Positions 8,101 through 15,958 of a stretch of 32,194 nucleotides of DNA are shown here, in pieces (the stretch's first letter is position 1; the number at the start of each line of letters is the position of its first letter). A program made the translations under genes and the position numbers. Source of the stretch: Gemmatimonadota bacterium (lineage in GTDB: Bacteria > Gemmatimonadota > Gemmatimonadetes > Longimicrobiales > Gaopeijiaceae); NCBI GenBank assembly GCA_013002885.1, contig JABDLS010000134.1, positions 1 to 32,194 on the forward strand. Reading direction: 5' to 3'. Below the pieces are notes generated by a model, which saw only the letters and a program-made list of their open reading frames with translations, searched no databases and had not been told where the DNA came from.

Positions 8101-9609
8101 ATGACATGGCTGCGCCCCTTCGCTCTCGCAGCGCTCCTCACCCCTGTTTTCGCCTTGCCCTCAGCGGCGATGCAGCAGGTGCCACCGGACCTCTCTCTCG
8201 AGGCCGCCATCGAGATGGCCCGGGAGCACAACCCTCTGCTCGTCCGCGTCCGCAACGACGAGATCACGGCCGACTGGCAGGTCCGAGAAGCGTACGGGTC
8301 GCTCCTACCATCGGCTTCGGCCCAAGGAGGCATGTCGTGGCAGGGCTCGGGTGAGAACCTCATCGCCGGCGGCATCACCCTCGGTGACCTCGGAGTCGGC
8401 GATCAACCGTCGTACTACTCCTCCCGCTATTCACTGGGCCTCAACTACAACCTGAGTTGGGCTCAACTGGTGGCTCCTCGGCAGTCGAAGGCGAGTCGAC
8501 AGGCGACGCTGTCAGGGATCGAAGGTACGGACTGGTCCATCGTGACCCAGGTGACCGGCGGCTACATCGACGTGTGGCGCCAACAGGAAGCCGTCCGAAT
8601 CGCCGAGCTCCAGCTCGAGAACGCCCGCTTCAACCTCCGCCTCGCCGAGGGCCAGCTCGAAGTCGGCCAGGTGACGCCCATCGACGTCGGTCAGGCCGAG
8701 GTGCAGGTCGGTCGCTCTGAGGTGACGCTACTGCAGGCCCAGAACGCCCTCACCACCGCGCGGATGCGGCTCCTCCAGCTTCTCGGCGTACCCATCGACC
8801 AGAGCTTCGATGTCACGACCCGGTTCGAACTCTCCGCTCCGACGTGGGATTTCGAGACACTCACGGCGGCCGCCCTGGAAGAGAACCCGGATCTCAGAAC
8901 GTCGCGTCTGGCTGCCGAGGTGAGCGAGATCGGCGTCAGCTCCGCGTGGTCCTCGTATATGCCGACGCTGGCGCTGAGCGCCGGTTGGAGCGCCTTCACC
9001 CGAGAGGCGAGCAGCGTCGACTTCCAGATTGCACAGGCCCAGCTTCAAACGGCGGGCCAGATCGCCCAGTGCATTCAGACCAACGACCTCTACGCCCGTC
9101 TGGCGCGCCCGCTCCCGCCGCAGGACTGCGGACAGATCGCCTTCACCGACACCCAGCGCCAGGCCATCCTCTCCCGAAACGACCAGTTCCCCTTCGGCTT
9201 CATCCGGTCTCCACCCTCGGTGGGCCTGACCCTCTCGGTTCCGATTTTTCAGGGCTTCAGTCGCCAAAGGGCCCTCGAGCAGGCCCGTGTCCAGGCAGAC
9301 GATGATCGGGAGACCATTCGGGAGCGAGAGCTGGCGGTGCAGGCGGATGTGGCCATCGGTCTGGAGAATGCGCGAACCGCATACGAGAGCGCCCAGTTAG
9401 AGGAGCGCAATCGGCTCCTCGCCCAACGTCAGCTGGACCTGGCTCGGGAGCGATATCAGCTCGGAGCGATCACCTTCGTCGAACTCGTAGATGCCCAGAC
9501 CATCTTCGCGCAGGCGGAGGTGAACCGGGCACAAGCCGTCTACGCCTATCACGACTCCGTCACGAACCTCGAAGCGCTCCTGGGTGCTTCCCTCCGATTC
9601 CAGGACTGA
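8101..9609 (+). CDS. TolC-family outer-membrane efflux channel
   Basis: The protein has 502 residues. A signal peptide (TWLRPFALAALLTPVFALPSAA) leads into LSLEAAIEMAREHNPLL, the usual start of the OEP/TolC fold. Two copies of the helix-strand repeat follow; the second strand includes the PSVGLTLSVPIFQGF turn and the long helix ends LGAITFVELVDAQ. Between the halves a loop near residues 322-342 carries two cysteines (AQC...QDCG) that could form a disulfide at the outer surface. It would form the trimeric exit duct for the adaptor and permeases encoded next. The start is supported by AAAGAGG about 8 nt upstream. The cargo cannot be read. The adaptor gene starts 9 nt after the stop. Confidence 0.93.
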   Translation: MTWLRPFALAALLTPVFALPSAAMQQVPPDLSLEAAIEMAREHNPLLVRVRNDEITADWQVREAYGSLLPSASAQGGMSWQGSGENLIAGGITLGDLGVGDQPSYYSSRYSLGLNYNLSWAQLVAPRQSKASRQATLSGIEGTDWSIVTQVTGGYIDVWRQQEAVRIAELQLENARFNLRLAEGQLEVGQVTPIDVGQAEVQVGRSEVTLLQAQNALTTARMRLLQLLGVPIDQSFDVTTRFELSAPTWDFETLTAAALEENPDLRTSRLAAEVSEIGVSSAWSSYMPTLALSAGWSAFTREASSVDFQIAQAQLQTAGQIAQCIQTNDLYARLARPLPPQDCGQIAFTDTQRQAILSRNDQFPFGFIRSPPSVGLTLSVPIFQGFSRQRALEQARVQADDDRETIRERELAVQADVAIGLENARTAYESAQLEERNRLLAQRQLDLARERYQLGAITFVELVDAQTIFAQAEVNRAQAVYAYHDSVTNLEALLGASLRFQD

Positions 9610-9618
9610 TCTCACGCA

Positions 9619-10887
9619 ATGGAAACTCGAACGAAGATCATCATCGGCGTCATCACCGTCGCCGTTCTCGGGCTCGCGGGGACCCTTTCGGTGCTCCGAC
9701 AGCGAGACCAGGGCATCGAGGTTCGCGTCGAAACGGTCGAACGACGTGACCTGGAAGAGATCGTGACGGCCAGCGGCAACATCCGAGCGCGGCGTACGGT
9801 GGACATCAGTTCCGACGTGCAGGGCCGTGTCCTGGATCTCTATGTCGATGAGGGCGACGATGTCGTCGCCGGTCAGACGCTCCTCCGCCTCGAGCCAGAC
9901 CAGTACGAGGCGAACCTCTCCAGGGCCGAAGCATCCTTGGCCCAGGCGCGGTCCCAGGAAGCACAGCAGACCGCCAACCTGACGCAGGCTCAGCGGGATC
10001 TGGATCGCCTGGTGCAGCTGCGAGCTCGCGACTCCCTGCTCGTGAGCCGACAGCAACTCGACGACGCCCGGACGCGGGTCGAGGTGCAGGAGGCGGCGGT
10101 AGAGTCGGCTAGCAACGGGGTTTCCGTCGCCGTCGCCGGCGTGGACGAGTCGGAAGATCGACTGTCGAAGACCGTCTTCACCGCTCCCATGGCGGGCAAG
10201 GTCACCCGCCTCAACGTGGAGGAGGGTGAGACGGTGATCATCGGGACCATGAACAACCCCGGCAGTCTGGTCCTCACCATCTCGGACCTATCGGTCATCG
10301 AGGTCGTCGTTCAGGTGGACGAGACAGAGGTCTCGGAGATCTCCCTGGGGGACAGCGCAGGTGTGCGCATCGACGCCTTCCCCGACCGTCGCTTCGAAGG
10401 CACGGTGACGGAGATCGGCAACTCGGCCATCAACCCGCCGAGTGGCCAAGCGGCCAACCAGCAGGCCGCCATCGACTTCGAGGTGGTCCTTACGCTCGCA
10501 CCGAACGACGCACCCCTCCGGCCCGACCTCTCGGCGACGGCGGATATCGTTGTCGAAAGCCGCCTCGATGCCCTGTCGGTGCCCATCATCGCCCTGACGG
10601 TGCGCGACCGGGACGATACCGGAGGGGAAGGTGGAGAGGCCGGATCGGAGGCATCCCGTAGCGACCGTGACGAGCCCACCGACGTGGAGGGCGCCTTCGT
10701 GGTAAGCGACGGCACGGTGCAGTTCGTTCCCGTTGAGATCGGGATCGCAGGCCAGGAGTACTTCGAGGTCCTTTCGGGACTGCAGGAGGGTGACTCGGTG
10801 GTCGCCGGCCCCTACCAGCGCATCCGGCAACTCCGGAGCGGAGACGACATCAGCGTGATGGACGAAGGGTCCGGCGAGGAGGGCTGA
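9619..10887 (+). CDS. HlyD/MacA-like periplasmic adaptor (membrane fusion protein)
   Basis: The protein has 422 residues. A single N-terminal membrane anchor (KIIIGVITVAVLGLAGTLSVL) is followed by the barrel-sandwich half with RTVDISSDVQGRVLDLYV and GDDVVAGQTLLRLE. A long coiled-coil hairpin (about 95-175, rich in Ala, Gln, Arg and Glu) comes next, then the second lipoyl half FTAPMAGKVTRLNVEEGE. After that are a beta-barrel and a membrane-proximal domain with GLQEGDSVVAGP. An acidic Gly/Ser/Glu linker near 335-355 interrupts the last domain. It would bridge the permeases and the TolC-like channel. It sits 9 nt after tolC and 6 nt before the first permease, so an operon is very likely. It resembles adaptors of MacAB-type rather than RND pumps, going by its FtsX-type neighbours. 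Confidence 0.93.
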   Translation: METRTKIIIGVITVAVLGLAGTLSVLRQRDQGIEVRVETVERRDLEEIVTASGNIRARRTVDISSDVQGRVLDLYVDEGDDVVAGQTLLRLEPDQYEANLSRAEASLAQARSQEAQQTANLTQAQRDLDRLVQLRARDSLLVSRQQLDDARTRVEVQEAAVESASNGVSVAVAGVDESEDRLSKTVFTAPMAGKVTRLNVEEGETVIIGTMNNPGSLVLTISDLSVIEVVVQVDETEVSEISLGDSAGVRIDAFPDRRFEGTVTEIGNSAINPPSGQAANQQAAIDFEVVLTLAPNDAPLRPDLSATADIVVESRLDALSVPIIALTVRDRDDTGGEGGEAGSEASRSDRDEPTDVEGAFVVSDGTVQFVPVEIGIAGQEYFEVLSGLQEGDSVVAGPYQRIRQLRSGDDISVMDEGSGEEG

Positions 10888-10893
10888 CGACCG

Positions 10894-12135
10894 GTGCACC
10901 TCTGGGAAGGCGTCATCCTCGCATTCGAGCAGATTCGAACCCAGAAGCTGAAGTCGTTCTTCAGCCTTCTCGGGGTGATCCTCGGCGTGATGTTCCTCAT
11001 CGTCGTCGTCACCGTGGTGGAGGGGTTGGATCGGTACGTCCGCGAGGACTTCAGCTCCCAGGTCTTCGGCGTGAACACCGTGACCCTCTCCCGTTCCGAG
11101 GAGATCCCGGTGAACCTGACCCGGGAGGAACGCCGAGCCCGCAGGAGGAGGCCCTGGCTACGCTTCGAGGACGCGGAGGCCATCCGGGAGCGGCTGACCC
11201 TTCCGGCGCGTGTGGCCGTGGAGAACGGAGGTGGCGGAACCGTCGTGGGCGACAACGGGCGAACGGCCACCGGCGCCCAGATGATCGGGACCACGCCCGA
11301 GCTCTTCGAGATCCGGGATCTGGCGGTTGAGTCGGGACGAGCGTTCACCCCTCAGGAAGCCGAGTCGGGCGCTCCCGTGGTCGTCATCGGCTCGGAAACC
11401 GCCGAGCTCGTCTTCGAGGGGCTCGAGCCCGTGGGCCGGACTCTGAGGATCCGAGGCTTCCCCTACCGCATCATCGGAGTCATGGAGGAGCGCGGAACGC
11501 TTTTCGGGCAGTCGTTGGACAACCTCATCATCGCACCCGCCAAATCGCCCATCCAGGCACTTACGGCTCCCCGCGGGTTTGTCGACAACATCCTCATCCA
11601 AGCGATCGATCCCGATCAGCTCGAAGACATCCAGCTCGAGGTCGAGGGCATCATGCGGGTGCGCCGGAAGCTCAGACCGGCCCAGGATGCCGACTTCGCC
11701 CTGGAGACCGCCGAGCAGGCCATCAGTTTCTGGAACAACATCTCCAGAATACTCTTCATGGCCCTCCCCATGCTCGTGTCCATCTCCCTGGTCGTCGGTG
11801 GCATCGTCATCATGAACATCATGCTTGTATCGGTCATGGAGCGCACCCGGGAGATCGGGGTGCGAAAGGCCCTGGGGGCCCGTCGCCGCGACATCCTCTC
11901 CCAGGTACTCATCGAGTCGGCGACGCTGTCGACGGTGGGTGCGGGCTTCGGTGTCCTCACCGGACTCATGATCGCCAAAGGCATCGCGGCGGTCTCGGTG
12001 CTGCCCGCTGCCGTGGCCCCACGCTGGATCGCGCTGGGGGTGACCCTTGGCCTGACCGTGGGCATCGTCGCCGGCGTCTACCCCGCAGCGCGGGCCTCGA
12101 AACTCGACCCCGTTGATGCCCTCCGATATGAGTAG
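10894..12135 (+). CDS. MacB/FtsX-type ABC transporter permease (first)
   Basis: This 413-residue protein starts at GTG 10894, with GGAGGG about 10 nt upstream. It has the MacB permease layout: one membrane helix near 22-44 (FFSLLGVILGVMFLIVVV), a large MacB_PCD periplasmic domain (about 45-275), and three C-terminal helices in the FtsX domain. The conserved text MERTREIGVRKALGARRRDIL lies between helices 2 and 3 and is the coupling region that contacts the ATPase. No ATP-binding domain is fused. The stop overlaps the start of the second permease gene by 8 nt. It probably forms a heterodimer with that second permease and draws on an ATPase encoded elsewhere. Confidence 0.93.
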   Translation: MHLWEGVILAFEQIRTQKLKSFFSLLGVILGVMFLIVVVTVVEGLDRYVREDFSSQVFGVNTVTLSRSEEIPVNLTREERRARRRRPWLRFEDAEAIRERLTLPARVAVENGGGGTVVGDNGRTATGAQMIGTTPELFEIRDLAVESGRAFTPQEAESGAPVVVIGSETAELVFEGLEPVGRTLRIRGFPYRIIGVMEERGTLFGQSLDNLIIAPAKSPIQALTAPRGFVDNILIQAIDPDQLEDIQLEVEGIMRVRRKLRPAQDADFALETAEQAISFWNNISRILFMALPMLVSISLVVGGIVIMNIMLVSVMERTREIGVRKALGARRRDILSQVLIESATLSTVGAGFGVLTGLMIAKGIAAVSVLPAAVAPRWIALGVTLGLTVGIVAGVYPAARASKLDPVDALRYE

Positions 12136-13411
12136 CCGCCCTCCGGAACCGACGTCGTCGGGCCTCACGGCGCTGGCCGAGGGGACGGCCATCGCCTGGT
12201 CGGCGATGAAGGAAAACAAGATCCGGTCCGTCCTGACCGTCCTCGGGGTGGCCGTGGGCGTTTCGGTGGTGGTCGCCATCGGGGCCCTCATGACCGGGCT
12301 CCGTGAGAGCGTCCTCGAAGCCTTCGAGGGCGCCGGCCCGAACAACTTCGTAGTCATGCGCTTCGACTTCACGGCCATCACCCTGTCGGACGGCAACAGC
12401 CGGCCGCCCTGGTGGGGTAAGCCCGAGATCACCCCCGACGAGGCCCGGCGGCTCAACGAGCTGCCCACGGTCGATCAGGCTCTCTACGACCTGGGTCAGC
12501 TCGATGTCGACATCGTCTTCGAGGATCGTCGGGTGGACAACGTCTTCGCTGGTGGCACCAGCTCGGGCTGGGCGGCCTACCAGCCTGGTGAGTTCATCGT
12601 GGGGAGGGACTTCACTCCGGCGGAGGTCCGAGAGAACCGAGCGGTCACCGTGCTCTCCAGCGGCCTGGCGGAGGAACTCTTCGGCCAACGCGATCCCATG
12701 GGTCGTACCGTGCGGATCGTAAGCCGGAATCGACTCGTACCGTTCACGGTCATCGGCGTCTTCGAGCCCGAAGAGAACATCTTCTCCGGCGCCATCCAGA
12801 ACTGGGCGGTCTTTCCGTGGACGGCGGCGACACGGCGACTCGGGCGAAGCACCTTCAGTGCCCAGATCCAGGTGGTTCCGGAGGACACCGTGAGCCTCCA
12901 ACGGGCCCAGGACGACGTGATCCAGGCCATACGCGGCATGCGCGGACTGGGTCCTCGCGACGAGAACGACTTCGGGCTCGTGTCGTCGGCCCAGATCATC
13001 GACACCTTCAACCAGGTCACCGCGGTCTTCTTCCTGGTGATCCTCCTTTTGGCCTCCGCCGGCCTCCTCGTCGGCGGCGTCGGCGTCATCGGTATCATGC
13101 TGATCTCCGTTACCGAACGGACGCGGGAAATCGGGATCCGAAAGGCCGTGGGCGCCACCAGGCGCGAAATCCTGTGGCAGTTTCTCGTGGAGGCTTCGTT
13201 CCTCACCGCTTTGGGAGCGGGCGTGGGACTCCTCATCGGTTGGGGACTCGCAGGGATCGTCGCTCGACTCTCTCCCCTGCCCGCCTCCATTCCGCTCTGG
13301 TCGGTGGGAGCGGCCTTGGGCATGGCGGCGCTAACCGGTATGCTGTTCGGACTCCTTCCGGCGTACCGGGCGAGCAGGCTCGAACCCGTGGCCGCGCTCC
13401 GCTTCGAGTAG
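12128..13411 (+). CDS. MacB/FtsX-type ABC transporter permease (second)
   Basis: The protein has 427 residues from ATG 12128, overlapping the upstream gene by 8 nt; ATG 12116 is the alternative and would add four residues. A Ser/Pro-rich cytoplasmic tip precedes helix 1 (VLTVLGVAVGVSVVVAIG, about 36-55). The periplasmic MacB_PCD domain and three C-terminal helices follow. The coupling text TERTREIGIRKAVGATRREIL is intact. It parallels the first permease but is clearly a different paralogue, which suits a heterodimeric exporter. It is the last gene of the tolC-adaptor-permease-permease group; the following deacetylase starts 74 nt later and may or may not be cotranscribed. Confidence 0.93.
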   Translation: MSSRPPEPTSSGLTALAEGTAIAWSAMKENKIRSVLTVLGVAVGVSVVVAIGALMTGLRESVLEAFEGAGPNNFVVMRFDFTAITLSDGNSRPPWWGKPEITPDEARRLNELPTVDQALYDLGQLDVDIVFEDRRVDNVFAGGTSSGWAAYQPGEFIVGRDFTPAEVRENRAVTVLSSGLAEELFGQRDPMGRTVRIVSRNRLVPFTVIGVFEPEENIFSGAIQNWAVFPWTAATRRLGRSTFSAQIQVVPEDTVSLQRAQDDVIQAIRGMRGLGPRDENDFGLVSSAQIIDTFNQVTAVFFLVILLLASAGLLVGGVGVIGIMLISVTERTREIGIRKAVGATRREILWQFLVEASFLTALGAGVGLLIGWGLAGIVARLSPLPASIPLWSVGAALGMAALTGMLFGLLPAYRASRLEPVAALRFE

Positions 13412-13485
13412 CCTCTCGCCCCGACTGCGGGACGGACGAGCCCCGCTCCGCGGATCAGCCACGCATCCCTCATTCCACCCCGACG

Positions 13486-14217
13486 ATGACGGACAGACCA
13501 CCTCTCGACATCTTGGCGATCATGGCACACCCCGACGATGCCGAGTTGCTGTGCGGGGGGACACTCATCAAGAGCTCGAGTCGGGGCAAGCGGGTGGGCG
13601 TCCTCGACCTCACCAAGGGCGAGATGGGGAGCTCGGGTTCAGCCGCGACCCGTGCCCAGGAGGCCGCGGCGGCCGCCGCCCAGATGCGGCTTGCCGACCG
13701 GCGCTGCGCCCAGCTCCCCGACGCGGCGCTGCTGAATGACGCCGAATCGCGAGCGGTCGTCGCCCGACATCTCCGGGAGCTCCGACCCAAGGTCGTCGTG
13801 ACTCACTGGAAGGTGGGGCGACACCGCGACCACCGGATCACGTCGGAGCTGGTCCGTGACACCTGCTACCTCAGTGGCCTGCGGAATCTCGATGTGCCAG
13901 GGGAGCCGTTTCGACCGCTGAAGCTCGTGTACGCGACCTCATTCCGGGAGGATGCCGACCCTCCCACCTTCGTCGTCGACATCTCCGAGCACATGGATCG
14001 GAAGCTGGATGTCCTCGGCGAATACTCGTCGCAATTCGAAGGCGCTACCCAGGCGGGAGAGGTCTTCCCCGGTGGGGTTCGGGATCTGTTCACTCAGGTG
14101 AAGGCCAAAGCCGCCCACTACGGCTCGCTGATCCGGGTTCCTTACGGTGAGGCCTTCCGTGTGGACGAAGTCATGGCGGTCAAGGAGCTGACGGACCTCT
14201 CCGTTTCGACGTACTGA
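13486..14217 (+). CDS. bshB1: BshB1-like LmbE-family N-acetylglucosaminyl deacetylase
   Basis: The protein has 243 residues. It shows the LmbE/PIG-L zinc motif AHPDDAEL near residue 14, followed by GGTL and DLTKGEMGSSGS. The second motif GRHRDHR, near 108-114, stands for the HPDH element. The C-terminus has YGEAF as in BshB1. BshB1 removes acetyl from GlcNAc-malate in bacillithiol synthesis, and related enzymes act on mycothiol precursors or on bacillithiol conjugates. No bshA or bshC lies in the window, so the pathway role rests on sequence likeness. The start ATG at 13486 places the first strand correctly, though no strong ribosome site is seen. The protein is probably cytoplasmic. Confidence 0.8.
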   Translation: MTDRPPLDILAIMAHPDDAELLCGGTLIKSSSRGKRVGVLDLTKGEMGSSGSAATRAQEAAAAAAQMRLADRRCAQLPDAALLNDAESRAVVARHLRELRPKVVVTHWKVGRHRDHRITSELVRDTCYLSGLRNLDVPGEPFRPLKLVYATSFREDADPPTFVVDISEHMDRKLDVLGEYSSQFEGATQAGEVFPGGVRDLFTQVKAKAAHYGSLIRVPYGEAFRVDEVMAVKELTDLSVSTY

Positions 14218-14298
14218 GGGCAGGCCCCGTTCGGCCCGCTCCCGGCGCCACGTAAGTGCTCGGAGGCGCATTGGCGGTCACTCCACGGCTGCTGTGGG

Positions 14299-14640
14299 TC
14301 AAGCGACGGAGCAAGACACCTCGAGGAGCAGCCGTCGCCACGACGGCACGTCGGCGCCTTTGACCCGGAGGAGGCGGGCGTGAGCGATTCCGCCTCGGAC
14401 CAACCACGGCCAGAGCCACCGTCCGATGTCAGGTGGCAGATGGCCGATCGGCTCCCCGGATGTCAGATGTACCCACACCTCCGGGTCGTCCTGTACCGGG
14501 GGATCGGCGATGAGCCGCACTTCGTCTCCCGCGTTGAGATGCTCCAGGTGACGATCCCGGCCGGCGAAGACCGTTCCATGGACGGTGGAGCGGAAACAAG
14601 TGGGCTGACCTTCGGGAAACGGCGGAGCGGTAGCTGTCAT
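14299..14640 (-). CDS. Small stand-alone HIRAN-domain protein
   Basis: Starting at ATG 14640 this gives 113 residues. From about residue 16 to 105 the sequence follows the HIRAN consensus: a first strand CFRSTVHGTVFAGRD, then HLNAGDEVRLIADPP, the DDPEVWVHL element in place of NPYDPNAV, GEPIGHLPPDIGRWLWPWL and a closing strand. HIRAN domains of HLTF/Rad5-type proteins bind DNA ends. Small bacterial versions occur alone or fused, and their role is little known. The frame stays open 40 codons upstream to 14760, but that extension is low-complexity and would overlap the cysteine desulfurase start, so the internal ATG is preferred. It is divergent from the desulfurase gene and convergent with bshB1. 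No ribosome site is clear. Confidence 0.65.
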   Translation of the reverse strand: MTATAPPFPEGQPTCFRSTVHGTVFAGRDRHLEHLNAGDEVRLIADPPVQDDPEVWVHLTSGEPIGHLPPDIGRWLWPWLVRGGIAHARLLRVKGADVPSWRRLLLEVSCSVA

Positions 14641-14664
14641 CGAGTCGGGTTCGGGGTGGTCGGG

Positions 14665-14687
14665 GGACCCGCAGCGGTGGGGGGTCC
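14665..14687. promoter_or_regulatory. Inverted repeat in the divergent intergenic region
   Basis: The 109-nt gap between the HIRAN gene (minus) and the cysteine desulfurase gene (plus) holds GGACCC (14665-14670) and GGGTCC (14682-14687) separated by 11 nt. An AT-rich pocket ATTAAGTTATG follows at about 14699-14709, which could supply a -10 element for either direction. No good -35 is visible. The site could be a regulator box or chance in GC-rich DNA. Confidence 0.25.
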
Positions 14688-14749
14688 GGCCCTGCTCGAT
14701 TAAGTTATGGGCCGCCCCCGGCGAAGGAAACAGGAACTCCGAGTCAGCG

Positions 14750-15958
14750 ATGGACCCCATCTACCTCGATCATGCGGCCACGACCCCCGTGCGTGACGAA
14801 GTCGTCACGGCGATGGCTCCGTACATGTCGCAGGTGTTCGCCAACCCCTCGAGCCTCCACGGCCCAGGCCGTGCAGCGCAGGCCGCATTGGAAAAGGCAC
14901 GGGAAGACGTAGCTGACGCCATCGGCGCACGTCGAGCCGAGGTGCGCTTCGTACGCGGCGGCACCGAATCGGACAACCTGGCGGTCCTCGGGTCGTGCCG
15001 GGCGAGACGGGCTCGATACGGGAAGCCGCCGCAACTCTTCGTGAGCTCCGTCGAGCACAGCGCAGTCCTCGAGGCGGCGGAGCATGCCGAGGCGTCTGGA
15101 GACGCTCGCCTCACCGTACTCTCGGTGTCCCCGCACGGAGAGCTGGACCTCGAGCCCCTTCGAGGCCTGGACCGAACAGCGCCTGCGGGAGCCCGGTCCG
15201 ATTCGGGGTCCGGGAACCCGCCCCCGATCGTATCGGTCATGTGGGTCAACAACGAGACGGGGCTGATTCTGCCGGTGGACGACGTCGTCGACGCCGCAGC
15301 AGCTCGGGCCGCCACCGTGCACACCGACGCATCGCAAGCTCTCGGCAAGGTGCCGGTGGACGTTTCGGCGACGGGAGTGGACCTCCTGACGGCGACGGGA
15401 CACAAGATCCGTGGTCCTCGCGGCACCGGCCTGCTCTGCGTCCGTGAGGGCCTGGATCTGACCCCGCTGCTCTTCGGCGGGGGCCAGGAGCGCTCGCTCC
15501 GACCCGGCACCGAAGACGTAGCTGGCGCGGTCGGGCTCGCGGCCGCCGTCCGACTCGCGGTCACCGAGCAAGCGTCGGCGGCCGCCGCGATGGAAGCGCT
15601 TCGGCGTCGACTGGAAGAGGGCCTCCTGGGTCGAATCGATGGTATCCGCATCAACGGCGGCTCCGCCCCCCGAGCCGCTCACGTTTCGAGCGTAGGCATC
15701 CCCGGAATCTCCGACGGCCAGACCTTGCTCATGGCCCTCGACATGGAGGGGTTGGCGGTTTCCGGTGGCTCTGCCTGCCATAGCGGCGTCGACAAGGGCA
15801 GCCACGTCATCGAGGCGCTGTATGGGGGAGATGACGACCTGGCCACCGTCCGATACTCCTTCGGGGCGTCCACCACCGCCGCCGAGATCGATCGCGCCAT
15901 TGCCGTCACGGTCGCCGTAGCGGGACGCCTCCGGACAAGCGCGGAGGACGCCGCATGA
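14750..15958 (+). CDS. Cysteine desulfurase (IscS/NifS family)
   Basis: This 402-residue fold-type I PLP enzyme releases sulfur from cysteine as an enzyme-bound persulfide. Visible residues are the start YLDHAATTP, H103 in SSVEHSAV (PLP stacking), D193 in HTDASQALGK, the Schiff-base lysine K219 in TGHKIRGPRGTG, and the persulfide cysteine C343 in SGGSACHSG. The final stretch VRYSFGASTTAAEID is typical. The stop overlaps the mnmA start as ATGA, so the two are translationally coupled. This argues that the enzyme serves tRNA thiolation, as YrvO does for MnmA in Bacillus. No iscU or sufU scaffold gene is adjacent. A purine-rich AAGGAAACAGGAA upstream is the likely ribosome site. Confidence 0.92.
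   Translation: MDPIYLDHAATTPVRDEVVTAMAPYMSQVFANPSSLHGPGRAAQAALEKAREDVADAIGARRAEVRFVRGGTESDNLAVLGSCRARRARYGKPPQLFVSSVEHSAVLEAAEHAEASGDARLTVLSVSPHGELDLEPLRGLDRTAPAGARSDSGSGNPPPIVSVMWVNNETGLILPVDDVVDAAAARAATVHTDASQALGKVPVDVSATGVDLLTATGHKIRGPRGTGLLCVREGLDLTPLLFGGGQERSLRPGTEDVAGAVGLAAAVRLAVTEQASAAAAMEALRRRLEEGLLGRIDGIRINGGSAPRAAHVSSVGIPGISDGQTLLMALDMEGLAVSGGSACHSGVDKGSHVIEALYGGDDDLATVRYSFGASTTAAEIDRAIAVTVAVAGRLRTSAEDAA

Noticed and set aside
11158..12468. Long minus-strand open frame (436 codons) opposite the permease genes
   Set aside because: Composition is Gly/Asp/His/Arg-rich without motifs, while the plus strand encodes clear FtsX-type permeases.
14641..14760. Upstream extension of the HIRAN protein frame by 40 codons
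   Set aside because: The added sequence is low-complexity, overlaps the cysteine desulfurase start and leaves no promoter room. The internal ATG at 14640 fits the domain.
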